Shown here one piece after another: positions 9,195-17,719 of a stretch of 64,000 nucleotides of DNA. This DNA comes from Algoriphagus sp. CAU 1675 (GTDB taxonomy: Bacteria > Bacteroidota > Bacteroidia > Cytophagales > Cyclobacteriaceae). The position numbers and the translations under genes were made by a program. Position 1 is the stretch's first letter. Every line of letters starts with the position of its first letter. Location of the stretch: positions 186,001 to 250,000 of the forward strand of contig NZ_JARHUI010000004.1 of NCBI RefSeq assembly GCF_029222925.1, written 5' to 3'. The notes under the pieces are model-generated. The model was not told the DNA's origin and searched no databases. It saw only the letters and a program-made list of their open reading frames with translations.

Positions 9195-10249
9195 CTGCTT
9201 TGGTCTCTTTGCAAGACTTTTTGTTGGATTAGTTGATTCAAAACACCCTGATCCCCTGAAGAAAATTTCATCCGGATCGGCAGGACAAAAATCGGAATTT
9301 CTGCCAAAAATCCTTTTGAGCTAAGGGATTTAACTTTTGCTATGTCTTTTTCTGTAGTCAAGAGGACCGGATTTTTCCCTTGATGCTTCCTGTAGACCTC
9401 CTGAATATCCAACATATCCTTTTCGGAATACTCATGATGGTCCCTGTACCGGATCACCTCCAGCAAATCGTAGTTTTCTCTTGCGAAGGAAACCAATAGG
9501 CTATCGTCTGCAATTCCACTCAGCAAGATCACTGAATCGGAAAAGACGCAATCTTCCTTTTCTGAAATAGGAACTCCATAGCCAATTTCTGAAAAAAGAA
9601 CTGGGGTTTCTGGTCCAGTATAGTTCTTAATCTGTTTTCGGAAAAGATCTTTTTGAACCTCATCGAGTCCAATGGGGCATTTGGTAACCACAAGGATATC
9701 TGCACGTTTTGCCCCATTTCTGCTTTCTCTCAATCTTCCCGCCGGGAGGAGAAAATCCTTGAAAAACGGTCTATTGTAGGTAGTCAGTAAAATCGATAAA
9801 TCTGCCTTGATGTAACGATGCTGATAGGCATCATCAAGTATCAGTAGCTCCGGAAGGGTGTCTTTCTCCAAAATCTCCTCCACGGCCTTGACTCTGTCTT
9901 CCCCAACGAACACTGAAACTTCCCCTTTATATTTTTCGAAAATTTGAAAGGGTTCGTCTCCAATTTGCAAGGGACTTGATCCCAAATCGGCCTCCAAAAA
10001 TCCGGATGTTTTTCTACCGTAACCTCGGGACAAGGTTCCAATTTTCCTATTATCCTTGAGCGTATCAATCAAGTATTCAACCATGGGGGTTTTACCCGTC
10101 CCTCCAACACTCAGGTTCCCTACCAAAATGGAGGGCATCCCAGTAGGCGTAGTTTTAAAAATCCCAAGGTCAAACAGAAGGTTGCGGACCCTGGTCACCA
10201 AATCATAAATCACAGAAAAGGGATAAAGCAAAAATACAAGGAGGCTCAT
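9191..10249 (-). CDS. lpxK: Tetraacyldisaccharide 4'-kinase
   Basis: 352 residues, the usual LpxK length. It phosphorylates the 4' position of the lipid A disaccharide precursor at the inner face of the cytoplasmic membrane. An N-terminal hydrophobic segment (LLVFLLYPFSVIYDLV) anchors it, and the P-loop VGNLSVGGTGKTPMVEYL follows at about 42-60. Further family motifs are LSRGYGRK near 79 and LILDDAYQHR near 135. It is the first gene of the minus-strand lpxK-porin-miaE run and starts 43 bases from the divergent Nif3-like gene. Confidence 0.93.
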   Translation of the reverse strand: MSLLVFLLYPFSVIYDLVTRVRNLLFDLGIFKTTPTGMPSILVGNLSVGGTGKTPMVEYLIDTLKDNRKIGTLSRGYGRKTSGFLEADLGSSPLQIGDEPFQIFEKYKGEVSVFVGEDRVKAVEEILEKDTLPELLILDDAYQHRYIKADLSILLTTYNRPFFKDFLLPAGRLRESRNGAKRADILVVTKCPIGLDEVQKDLFRKQIKNYTGPETPVLFSEIGYGVPISEKEDCVFSDSVILLSGIADDSLLVSFARENYDLLEVIRYRDHHEYSEKDMLDIQEVYRKHQGKNPVLLTTEKDIAKVKSLSSKGFLAEIPIFVLPIRMKFSSGDQGVLNQLIQQKVLQRDQSR

Positions 10250-10262
10250 TGCCGGGAATTGC

Positions 10263-10270
10263 TAATTTTG
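10263..10270 (+). promoter_or_regulatory. Candidate -7 promoter element of the Nif3-like gene
   Basis: TAATTTTG matches the Bacteroidota -7 consensus TAnnTTTG and lies 21 bases before the chosen ATG. No TTG is seen at the -33 position. Confidence 0.45.
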
Positions 10271-10291
10271 AATCAAATAAACACAAAAAAT

Positions 10292-11392
10292 ATGGGATAC
10301 AAGATCGGAACGGTTATTTCCTTCCTTGAGCAAATCGCCCCTTCAGCCTATCAAGAGTCCTATGATAATGCCACCCTGATCACCGGTGACCGCAACTGGG
10401 AAATAAAAGGAATACTTTGTAGCCTGGACTGCACAGAGGAAATAGTGGATGAAGCAATTGCTTTAGGCGCAAACCTCATTGTCGCTCACCACCCTATTGT
10501 CTTTAAGGGACTAAAAAGTCTGACTGGTAAAAATTATGTAGAACGAACCGTTATCAAGGCTTTGAAAAATGACATAGCCATCTACGCCATTCATACCAAT
10601 CTGGACCATGTACCCAATGGAGTCAATAAACGGATCTGTGATCGTTTAGGGCTAGCCAATACCAAGATTCTTCAGCCCAAAAAACAACTGCTCAACAAAC
10701 TGGTGTTCTTTGTTCCAAAAGAAAATAAAGACGCAGTTCTCAAGGCTGTGTTCGATGCCGGGGCGGGGCAAATCGGAGAATACAAGGATTGCTCTTTTCA
10801 ATTGGAGGGAATGGGAACCTTTACCCCATCAGAGCAAGCTCATCCACATATTGGACAAAGGGGGATTCCCCAATATGAAGCCGAGATAAGAGCTGAAGTG
10901 ATTCTGCCATCTTTCCTTAGCGGAAAAATAATTTCAGCCATGAAAAAAGCCCACCCTTATGAGGAAGTTGCCTATTACCTGCAAACCCTGGAAAATGAAA
11001 ACCAAGAGGTAGGAGCTGGAATGGTGGGGACACTTTCCGAGCCCATGGAGGAAGAGAAGTTTTTGGATTATCTGAAGGAAAAAATGAACCTGCAAGTTGT
11101 AAAGCATACTTCTCTTTTGGGGAAACCGATAAAGAAAGTCGCTGTATGCGGCGGAGCAGGAATATTTTTATTGGGAGATGCCAAGCGGGCCGGGGCAGAC
11201 GTATTTATCACTTCGGATGTCAAATACCATGAATTCTTTGATGCGGAAAGGCAGATAATCCTTTGCGACATCGGACATTATGAGAGTGAAATTTTTACAA
11301 AAGAATTGCTTGGAGAACTATTGTCCCAAAATTTTCCTAATATTGCACTCTATTTGACAAAAGTAGTTACCAATCCAACATCTTATCGATAG
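10292..11392 (+). CDS. Nif3-like dinuclear metal centre protein
   Basis: 366 residues from the ATG at 10292; a TTG 11 codons upstream is also in frame but lies on top of the -7 element and is less likely. Conserved Nif3/YbgI-like metal-binding motifs are visible: ANLIVAHHPIVF near 68-78, HTNLDHVPNGVNKRI near 107, and the C-terminal CDIGHYESE near 332. The middle section carries the inserted cyclin-like (PII-related) domain of long Nif3 proteins, including KAHPYEEVAYYLQ. The hexameric family binds two metals per subunit; it has been annotated as GTP cyclohydrolase I type 2 but its true role is unsettled. The zinc-ribbon gene follows after three bases. Confidence 0.88.
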   Translation: MGYKIGTVISFLEQIAPSAYQESYDNATLITGDRNWEIKGILCSLDCTEEIVDEAIALGANLIVAHHPIVFKGLKSLTGKNYVERTVIKALKNDIAIYAIHTNLDHVPNGVNKRICDRLGLANTKILQPKKQLLNKLVFFVPKENKDAVLKAVFDAGAGQIGEYKDCSFQLEGMGTFTPSEQAHPHIGQRGIPQYEAEIRAEVILPSFLSGKIISAMKKAHPYEEVAYYLQTLENENQEVGAGMVGTLSEPMEEEKFLDYLKEKMNLQVVKHTSLLGKPIKKVAVCGGAGIFLLGDAKRAGADVFITSDVKYHEFFDAERQIILCDIGHYESEIFTKELLGELLSQNFPNIALYLTKVVTNPTSYR

Positions 11393-11395
11393 TAC

Positions 11396-12166
11396 ATGGA
11401 AAGTACAGTAGCACAAAAACTAGAGGCTATTCACAACCTTCAGCTCATAGATTCAAGACTTGACGCAATAATTAAAGTAAGAGGGGCGCTTCCTGAGGAA
11501 GTCCAGGATCTGGAGGATGAGATCGCCGGCTACGAAACCAGACTTGAAAAATTCCAGAATGAGATTGAAACATTCGAGGAAGAAATCAAGAAATTCAAGG
11601 ACAACATCAAAGAATCTGAGAAGCTGATCAAAAAGTATCAGGAGCAGCAGATGAACGTACGAAACAACCGTGAGTACGATGCCATCACTAAAGAGCTCGA
11701 ACTTCAGGATCTTGAAATCCAGGTTTCCAAAAAGAAAATCGCAGAAGCTGGTGTAAAAATCGATCAGAAAAAGCAGGATCTTGATGAGCTAACTGCAGTA
11801 ATGAAAGATCGTCAAAAGGATCTGGATCAGAAAAATGAAGAGTTGACCACCATAGTTTCAGAAAGTGAAGCTGAAGAGTCAAAGCTGAAGGCAGAAAGAG
11901 ATAAAGCTGTAAAAAAAGTAGAAGAAAGACTACTTAAATCCTATACAAAAATCAGAGCCAATGCCAAAAACGGATTGGCAGTGGTAATGGTTAAAAGAGG
12001 GGCATGTGGAGGTTGTTTCAATACAGTTCCTCCTCAAAGACAGGCAGATATCAGAGAAAAGAAAAAACTAATCGTTTGTGAGCATTGCGGAAGAATCCTA
12101 GCAGGGGTTGAAGACGAAGTTGAAGAGGATGCAACACCAAAGAAAAAGAGAACAGCAAGAGCTTAA
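11396..12166 (+). CDS. C4-type zinc ribbon coiled-coil protein (COG1579)
   Basis: 256 residues. Residues from about 10 to 185 are an almost unbroken, charged coiled coil (KFQNEIETFEEEIKKF and similar). A C-terminal C4 zinc ribbon follows: CGGCFNTVPP near 205 and CEHCGRIL near 230, then a Lys-rich tail. This matches the CT398/COG1579 family, proposed to bind nucleic acids or act as a chaperone-like scaffold. The close pairing with a Nif3-like gene is a recurrent neighbourhood in Bacteroidota and suggests joint action, though the mechanism is not known. A strong terminator follows. Confidence 0.88.
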   Translation: MESTVAQKLEAIHNLQLIDSRLDAIIKVRGALPEEVQDLEDEIAGYETRLEKFQNEIETFEEEIKKFKDNIKESEKLIKKYQEQQMNVRNNREYDAITKELELQDLEIQVSKKKIAEAGVKIDQKKQDLDELTAVMKDRQKDLDQKNEELTTIVSESEAEESKLKAERDKAVKKVEERLLKSYTKIRANAKNGLAVVMVKRGACGGCFNTVPPQRQADIREKKKLIVCEHCGRILAGVEDEVEEDATPKKKRTARA

Positions 12167-12189
12167 TCCTACATTGGTTTCAAAACATA

Positions 12190-12220
12190 AAACCCCGAAA
12201 ACATTCAGTTTTCGGGGTTT
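12190..12220 (+). terminator. Rho-independent terminator after the zinc-ribbon gene
   Basis: Perfect 13-bp stem aaaccccgaaaac / gttttcggggttt with the loop ATTCA, followed by gtttattttt. Confidence 0.92.
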
Positions 12221-12275
12221 GTTTATTTTTAGCCATTTGGTTTTTTTTCAGGACATTATGCCTTAACTTAAGGGT

Positions 12276-12674
12276 ATGAGATTGCTGGTTTCATTCATAG
12301 TGTGCTTTCTTTTTTCCATATCGGTTTCTGGCCAGGAAGTCGAAAACAAAACTTTTTTAGTTCTTTTTAAAACAAAAGAACTCAGCAAGGTAAATACCTC
12401 ACTAAAATCTATTCAGGATCAATTCTCTTCTTTTGCTACCAAGACTTATTCAGGAAATTCTGACCCTGCCCTACTTATCGAAGTCCCTTCCTGTGATTTT
12501 GACGAATGCTTTTTGGGGAATTTTCTGATTGAAAATGATAAAGGAAAAAATTTCCAGCTTCAGGAAATCGCCTTGCGGCTATTTGATTTGACAGAAAACC
12601 AGAAAACCCTTCAGGCATTCTTATCCTCATATGAGGAAAGCATTGAAAAGCGAAAAAACACAAAGGCTGAATAA
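12276..12674 (+). CDS. Small secreted protein of unknown function
   Basis: 132 residues. A clear signal peptide (MRLLVSFIVCFLFSISVSG, cleavage before QEVEN) points to a periplasmic or surface location. The mature part has two cysteines spaced CDFDEC near 73-78 and a Lys/Glu-rich C-terminus. I do not recognise a family. It has a terminator before it and ends one base before the stop of the convergent histidine phosphatase gene, so it is likely monocistronic. Confidence 0.65.
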   Translation: MRLLVSFIVCFLFSISVSGQEVENKTFLVLFKTKELSKVNTSLKSIQDQFSSFATKTYSGNSDPALLIEVPSCDFDECFLGNFLIENDKGKNFQLQEIALRLFDLTENQKTLQAFLSSYEESIEKRKNTKAE

Positions 12675-12675
12675 G

Positions 12676-13299
12676 TCAACCCAAGCCTTCTAAATGCGCC
12701 CGGTCATTTGCCTTTCTGAGCACAAAACTCCCATCCTCCAATTGTTCCAATAAGTACAAGCACAAATTGCTGTGTTCAAAAACGTCCATATGCCGTAGGT
12801 CGTATTTAAATATCAGGGACAAAAATATTCTCATCGCACGTCCATGCATGCAAACCAAAATTGTTTGCCCCGGACCCGTCAGGATGGTTTCAATTCCTTT
12901 TTTCATTCGAATAGCCACTTGATTGGGACTTTCTCCTCCGGCTATGGCATAATCCAGATTCCCTACTTTCCATTGTGCAAGCATATGCTTGTAATATTCC
13001 CCTTCCTCCGGGGTCATTGGAGTTCCTTCATAATTCCCCCAAGAAATCTCATTCAACTCTGGGAGTGCCTGGGTAGGTATCCCCAACTGGATAAAATCCT
13101 CTATAGACTGTCTGGTGCGAATTAGCGCCGTATGGTAAATCTGATCGAACTCCACATCCTTGTAAGCTTCATAAAAAGCTTTGGCCTGAGCACGCCCTGT
13201 ATCATTGATCGGAGCGTCAATCCCGCTCCCCTGTACTACTCCTTTTAAGTTAAAATCCGTCTGTCCGTGTCTGACTAAATAAATTTTTTTTCGCTCCAA
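12676..13299 (-). CDS. Histidine phosphatase family protein (phosphoglycerate mutase-like)
   Basis: 207 residues. The N-terminal RHGQTD motif (His near residue 11) and the second histidine in CMHGRAMRIFL (near 150) define the histidine phosphatase superfamily; ELNEISWGNYEG supplies the acid. The substrate is not determinable. The start must be non-ATG: the codon giving the first residue is TTG at 13299, an in-frame TAA lies three codons upstream, and the RHG motif follows too closely for an internal start. The gene is divergent from the menaquinone operon, with 52 bases between. Confidence 0.88.
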   Translation of the reverse strand: MERKKIYLVRHGQTDFNLKGVVQGSGIDAPINDTGRAQAKAFYEAYKDVEFDQIYHTALIRTRQSIEDFIQLGIPTQALPELNEISWGNYEGTPMTPEEGEYYKHMLAQWKVGNLDYAIAGGESPNQVAIRMKKGIETILTGPGQTILVCMHGRAMRIFLSLIFKYDLRHMDVFEHSNLCLYLLEQLEDGSFVLRKANDRAHLEGLG

Positions 13300-13306
13300 G
13301 ATTCTT

Positions 13307-13314
13307 TAATTTTG
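13307..13314 (+). promoter_or_regulatory. Candidate -7 promoter element of the men operon
   Basis: TAATTTTG matches TAnnTTTG and lies 37 bases upstream of the first men gene. The region just upstream is T-rich without a clear TTG. Confidence 0.5.
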
Positions 13315-13351
13315 TCCCAAGCCCAAATAAACTTCATTTCGATCAATATTC

Positions 13352-13774
13352 ATGGTATTTATTAAAAAGCCTTCCCTGGACGAACTCAACGACACCCGGA
13401 TGCACACCATGGTGGACCATTTGGGAATAGAATTCACTCAGATTGGAGATGATTTTTTACAGGGCACAATGCCCGTGGATTACAGGACCAAACAGCCCAT
13501 GGGCTCATTACATGGAGGAGCAAATGTAGCTTTGGCAGAAACTCTTGGATCGGTTGCAGCCTCCCTGACCATAGATCAGCAAAAACAGGCCTGTGTAGGA
13601 TTGGAGATCAATGCCAATCACCTCAAATCAGTACGAGAAGGCATCGTAATTGGGACGGCCAAACCAATTCATTTGGGGAAATCCACCCAAGTATGGGAAA
13701 TAAAAATCGAAAACCTAGCCGGACAGCTGTGTTGCATCAGCCGGATCACTATGGCTATTTTGGATAAAAAATGA
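13352..13774 (+). CDS. menI: Hotdog-fold thioesterase, probable DHNA-CoA thioesterase
   Basis: 140 residues of the 4HBT/PaaI hotdog family. The active-site segment MGSLHGGANVALAETLGS (about 50-67) has the HGG and the catalytic-type Glu. In menaquinone synthesis this class hydrolyses 1,4-dihydroxy-2-naphthoyl-CoA before prenylation. The specific assignment rests mainly on position: the stop overlaps the isochorismate synthase ATG (ATGA) and MenD follows. A general acyl-CoA thioesterase is the alternative. Confidence 0.78.
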   Translation: MVFIKKPSLDELNDTRMHTMVDHLGIEFTQIGDDFLQGTMPVDYRTKQPMGSLHGGANVALAETLGSVAASLTIDQQKQACVGLEINANHLKSVREGIVIGTAKPIHLGKSTQVWEIKIENLAGQLCCISRITMAILDKK

Positions 13775-14985
13775 TAGACTCAGTTTCCTCAAAGACCTAT
13801 TCAAAAACGGAGGTAATCAACCTACTGCTTTTCGCAGGGCTTAGCTCTGGAGGTTCTTTTGCTCTTTGGAGAAAGCCCAAATCAAATGTCCTTGAGTTTA
13901 TTTTGGATACCCAAAACCAATCCGAAAAAACCGATCTCAACTTGGAGGAAGCTTCTCCGGGTTTTATCGTCCATCCCTTCGAAGATCAGGAAGATAAAAA
14001 GGCTTTTTTCATCCAAGCATCCCAATACCTTAAACTAGACCTTCACCAAGATCTAACCGAAGAGAATCTACCGGAATGGGTTACTTCTATCATCAGCCCA
14101 CAAGAAGTATCCGAGAACAGTGTCTTTGAAGGACTGATTTCACAAAGTTCAAAAAGGACTATTACTGAATCTGAAGGCGACTCCAAGGAAAATTTCCTGA
14201 ATTTGGTCAAAAAAGGAATCGAACAAATCAAATCCGGAAAACTGGAAAAAGTGGTTCCTGCCAGAACCAAAAAGCTTGAACTCAAGGAAGAGTTTAATTT
14301 GGGCCTTAGTTTGCACAGCATGCTTCAGGCTTATCCTAATTCCTTTGTCAATTTTTTCCACATTCCTCAAGTCTGTACATGGATGGGAGCCTCCCCGGAA
14401 ATATTAATCGAAACCAAAGGGGATTATTTCTATACTATGTCTTTGGCGGGTACCCAGCCGAGTAAAGGGGAAAATCCCCTCAAAACGGCTGCTTGGACCC
14501 AAAAAGAAATTGAGGAACAAGCTCTGGTAAGCAGGTACATTGTGGATTGTTTCAAAAAAATACGTCTGAGGGAATATGAGGAGCATGGTCCAAAAACAGT
14601 CATGGCTGGAAGCTTGTTGCATCTTCGATCTGACTTTAAAGTAGACATGAAAAAAACCGGTTTCCCTCAACTTGGAACTGTGATGCTGGAATTGCTTCAT
14701 CCAACTTCCGCCGTATCCGGAATGCCAAGAAAGGAAGCCCATGATTTTCTGAAAAAAAATGAAGGGTTCGACAGATCCTTCTTCGCCGGATTCATAGGAC
14801 CAGTCAATATTTCGGGAGAGACCTCCATATACGTCAATCTCCGTACGGCTTCATTTCATGAAAAAGAGGTTATTCTCTATGCTGGTGCTGGAGTTACCGA
14901 AGATTCGGACCCAGAAAAAGAATGGGAAGAAACAGAGCTGAAGTGCCAAATCATCGGAAAATTCATTCAAAATCCCAGCACTTGA
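13771..14985 (+). CDS. menF: Isochorismate synthase
   Basis: 404 residues. The C-terminal chorismate-binding domain (about 140-400) carries GKLEKVVPARTKKLEL, the substrate loop SLAGTQPS, the LHPTSAVSGMPR motif near 310 and FAGFIGPVN, ending in VGAGVTEDSDPEKEWEE-like residues that bind Mg2+. The enzyme isomerises chorismate to isochorismate, the first committed step of menaquinone synthesis. It overlaps the preceding thioesterase by four bases. The following MenD directly supports menaquinone rather than siderophore use. Confidence 0.9.
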   Translation: MIDSVSSKTYSKTEVINLLLFAGLSSGGSFALWRKPKSNVLEFILDTQNQSEKTDLNLEEASPGFIVHPFEDQEDKKAFFIQASQYLKLDLHQDLTEENLPEWVTSIISPQEVSENSVFEGLISQSSKRTITESEGDSKENFLNLVKKGIEQIKSGKLEKVVPARTKKLELKEEFNLGLSLHSMLQAYPNSFVNFFHIPQVCTWMGASPEILIETKGDYFYTMSLAGTQPSKGENPLKTAAWTQKEIEEQALVSRYIVDCFKKIRLREYEEHGPKTVMAGSLLHLRSDFKVDMKKTGFPQLGTVMLELLHPTSAVSGMPRKEAHDFLKKNEGFDRSFFAGFIGPVNISGETSIYVNLRTASFHEKEVILYAGAGVTEDSDPEKEWEETELKCQIIGKFIQNPST

Positions 14986-16667
14986 TTCTCCAGCCAATCA
15001 TCGATCTAGTGGCCATTTGTGCCAAAAAAGGAATTGATAATGCAATTCTTTCCCCGGGTTCTCGCTGTGCTCCCCTCACTTTGGCATTTGCACAGCATCC
15101 GGACATCCATGCACGGACAATTTCCGATGAAAGATCTGCTGCTTTTATAGCATTGGGTATGGCCCAGCAACTGGAAAAGCCAGTGGTTTTGGTATGTACC
15201 TCCGGCTCTGCGGCACTCAATTATTACCCGGCAATAGCTGAGGCATTTTTCCAACAGGTTCCACTTTTGATCTTAACAGCAGACCGCCCTCCGGAATGGA
15301 TTGACCAATACGACGGGCAGACTATCTTCCAACAGGAAGTCTATGGAAAACATGTCAAAAAAAGTTTTCAATTTCCCGACTCCTTTGCTACCGAAGAGCA
15401 ATCTTGGCATGCATCAAGAATAATCAATGAGGCCATTAATTTGGCTAAACTATATCCCGCAGGCCCTGTCCATATCAACATTCCCCTGAGGGAGCCTTTT
15501 TATCCGGAAGCAAACGAACAGCTCCAATTTCTCGAAAAACCAAGGGTTTTCAACCTATATCAGGGGAACCCTGAACTTTCTGAAGAAACCCTCAAAAAGC
15601 TAAAAAACAGACTGGAATCAGTCAAAAAGATTCTTATCGTCCCAGGACAGCAGAAGCCTAACAGTAAAATCCAGTCATTATTGGACCAACTTTCCAAGTC
15701 CAAAAAAGCGGTTATAGTTACAGACACCATCAGCAACCTGCAGTCTGAACATACTCTCTCCTTTCATGATCATTGGCTGGGGAATGCTGAATTTCACCAA
15801 GACCTGGAACCCGACTTAATTGTCTCCTTTGGAAAATCAGTTATTTCTAAGCCCCTGAAACAATTCCTGAGAAAAAGCTCCGCCTCACACTGGCAAATTC
15901 AGCAAGAAGGTGAAGCAAGGGACACCTTCCAGCGAACAACCAGAGTCTTGGCAACAACACCGGTTTCATTCCTAACCTGGCTCAACAACAACCTGGATCA
16001 CCAAGACCCTGAGTACTTCCTGAATTGGTTTTCCCTGGAAAGCAAAGTACAGCAAGCCCTTCCTAAAATATTTGAGGGGCTTGAATTTGGGGAATACAAG
16101 GCCTTGCATTTCCTTTTGAAGAAAATCCCTCCTTTTTCAAAAATCCACTTAGCTAATTCAATGGCAGTTCGCTATGTGAATTTTCTTGGAAAAAGAAATC
16201 AGGAAATCTTCTGCAATAGAGGAACCAGTGGTATTGACGGTTCCAACAGCACCGCTGTAGGATGCACCTTTACAACCAAGGACCCGGTCACCCTCATTAC
16301 CGGAGACATGGCATTCTTTTATGACCGAAATGCATTCTGGCACAATTACCCTACCCCTAATTTGAGGATCATCGTGCTAAACAATCATGCTGGGGGCATT
16401 TTCAGGATCATAGAAGGACCTTCCAAGCAGGCCGAATTGGAAGAATTTTTTGAAACGAGGCAAAAACTGACAGCAAAAAATCTGGCAGAGGAATTCGGAT
16501 TCCAATATTCAAGGGTCAGAAACTTCGAGGAACTGGAATCCTCCTTGCAAAAATTCTATGAACCTTGTTTGCATCCAAAAATTCTTGAAATCGAAACCTC
16601 AAGTCCAAAAAATGCAGCGCTTTTGAAGCTAGTTAAGGACAAAATAAAGACTCATTTGATGGAATAA
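14982..16667 (+). CDS. menD: 2-succinyl-5-enolpyruvyl-6-hydroxy-3-cyclohexene-1-carboxylate synthase
   Basis: 561 residues from the proposed TTG at 14982, which overlaps the menF stop and gives an N-terminus LILQPIIDL matching the usual start of the family. An ATG at 14922 in the same frame would add 20 unrelated residues encoded entirely inside menF. MenD is a thiamine-diphosphate enzyme condensing isochorismate with 2-oxoglutarate. Motifs seen are SPGSRCAPLTLAF near 26, GTSGIDGS and TGDMAFFYDRNAFW (ThDP/Mg2+-binding GDG-like segment), and LNNHAGGIFRII. It closes the visible men operon; menB, menC, menE and menA are not in the window. Confidence 0.88.
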   Translation: MILQPIIDLVAICAKKGIDNAILSPGSRCAPLTLAFAQHPDIHARTISDERSAAFIALGMAQQLEKPVVLVCTSGSAALNYYPAIAEAFFQQVPLLILTADRPPEWIDQYDGQTIFQQEVYGKHVKKSFQFPDSFATEEQSWHASRIINEAINLAKLYPAGPVHINIPLREPFYPEANEQLQFLEKPRVFNLYQGNPELSEETLKKLKNRLESVKKILIVPGQQKPNSKIQSLLDQLSKSKKAVIVTDTISNLQSEHTLSFHDHWLGNAEFHQDLEPDLIVSFGKSVISKPLKQFLRKSSASHWQIQQEGEARDTFQRTTRVLATTPVSFLTWLNNNLDHQDPEYFLNWFSLESKVQQALPKIFEGLEFGEYKALHFLLKKIPPFSKIHLANSMAVRYVNFLGKRNQEIFCNRGTSGIDGSNSTAVGCTFTTKDPVTLITGDMAFFYDRNAFWHNYPTPNLRIIVLNNHAGGIFRIIEGPSKQAELEEFFETRQKLTAKNLAEEFGFQYSRVRNFEELESSLQKFYEPCLHPKILEIETSSPKNAALLKLVKDKIKTHLME

Positions 16668-16738
16668 GATCTTATAAATGGCATTCAGAATGTACCATAG
16701 AAGTGATTTTTTCCAACACAAAGAAGACCTGCCTTAAC

Positions 16739-17605
16739 TCAAACCATCCCTAAAACTCTTTGCAATGCCGGATTTCTGTTATTGGGTTTCCAAATGGCCG
16801 ATAGCTCTGTGAACTGTGAAATCCCGGGAATTTCCATAAATCGTACTTTCAGATCATATCCTTCCTTCAGAGAACTCGGAACAATGGCAACTCCCATCCC
16901 ATTCTCAACCAATCTAAAGATAGTCAGAGCGTGAACAGACTTATGTCTGATCTTTGGGGAAAAGCCAGCATCCTTATAGATCCCCATAATTTGTTCGAAA
17001 TAGTAATTGGAGTAATCACTGGAGAAAAGGATAAAAGGCTCCTCTGAAAATTGATTGAGGGAATGAAAATCCTGTGACTGAATCGGGTGATTAAGGGGCA
17101 CAACCAAAGAAAAGGTATCCTTTAGGACCGATTTCCTCTCCAAATCATCCGGTACGGTGGCCAATCTGACAAAACCCAAATCCAATTTGTCTTTTTGGAT
17201 CATTTCTACCTGAACCGAATTGCTCAACTCTTCCAGATTAGTTGTTATCAAAGGCTGATTTTTATTCAGCTTTGCCAGTAATTCCGGTAATACTCTGTTG
17301 GCGGCAGAGCCCAAAAAACCAATGCGCAGTTCCCCAACTCGACCCTCAGAAATCTCTTTTAATTGAGACCGGGTCATTTCTAGGTGATTTAGCACAAAAT
17401 CAACTTCCTCTTTTAGAAAAGCACCTGCGACTGTTAATTCCACATGCTTTTGATCCCGTTCAAAAAGCTGGACCCCTAACAATTCCTCAAGTTGCTTGAT
17501 TTGCCTGCTCAACCCCGGCTGGGATATGAATAGCCGATCGGCTGCCTTTCTATAGTTAAGTTCCTCAGCAACAGCCTTGAAATAGTGTAAATGTCGTAAT
17601 TCCAT
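16739..17605 (-). CDS. LysR-type transcriptional regulator, probable hut regulator
   Basis: 288 residues from the ATG at 17605; an in-frame start 14 codons upstream would put the operator palindromes inside the gene and is rejected. The winged helix-turn-helix is at 1-60 (ELRHLHYFKAVAEELNYRKA, SQPGLSRQIKQLEE), joined by a linker helix to a periplasmic-binding-like effector domain (about 90-288). It is divergent from hutH across a 114-bp region packed with TATCAA half-sites and palindromes, so it very likely controls the hut operon and itself. The inducer would be expected to be histidine or urocanate, which is inference. Bacterial hut operons are more usually run by HutC or HutP. Confidence 0.88.
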   Translation of the reverse strand: MELRHLHYFKAVAEELNYRKAADRLFISQPGLSRQIKQLEELLGVQLFERDQKHVELTVAGAFLKEEVDFVLNHLEMTRSQLKEISEGRVGELRIGFLGSAANRVLPELLAKLNKNQPLITTNLEELSNSVQVEMIQKDKLDLGFVRLATVPDDLERKSVLKDTFSLVVPLNHPIQSQDFHSLNQFSEEPFILFSSDYSNYYFEQIMGIYKDAGFSPKIRHKSVHALTIFRLVENGMGVAIVPSSLKEGYDLKVRFMEIPGISQFTELSAIWKPNNRNPALQRVLGMV

Positions 17606-17606
17606 C

Positions 17607-17657
17607 GATAACTCAAAGTTATCAAATATTGATAAAAATAGTATCAAAAGGTATCAA
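17607..17657. promoter_or_regulatory. LysR operator cluster between the regulator and hutH
   Basis: Two perfect 7-bp inverted repeats with 3-base spacers overlap: GATAACT-caa-AGTTATC at 17607-17623 and TTATCAA-ata-TTGATAA at 17619-17635. Two direct TATCAA half-sites follow at 17642 and 17652, exactly 10 bases apart. The first palindrome abuts the regulator start codon and the last half-site ends ten bases before the hutH -7 element, the usual layout of recognition and activation sites of LysR regulators. Confidence 0.7.
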
Positions 17658-17667
17658 CAAGAATCGA

Positions 17668-17675
17668 TAGCTTTG
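17668..17675 (+). promoter_or_regulatory. Candidate -7 promoter element of the hut operon
   Basis: TAGCTTTG matches TAnnTTTG, 44 bases upstream of the hutH ATG. There is no TTG in the -33 position, consistent with dependence on an activator bound at the adjacent TATCAA sites. Confidence 0.6.
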
Positions 17676-17719
17676 AAAAGAATATAAACCCAAATCCTTT
17701 TTCAGGAATAGCTCCCACC

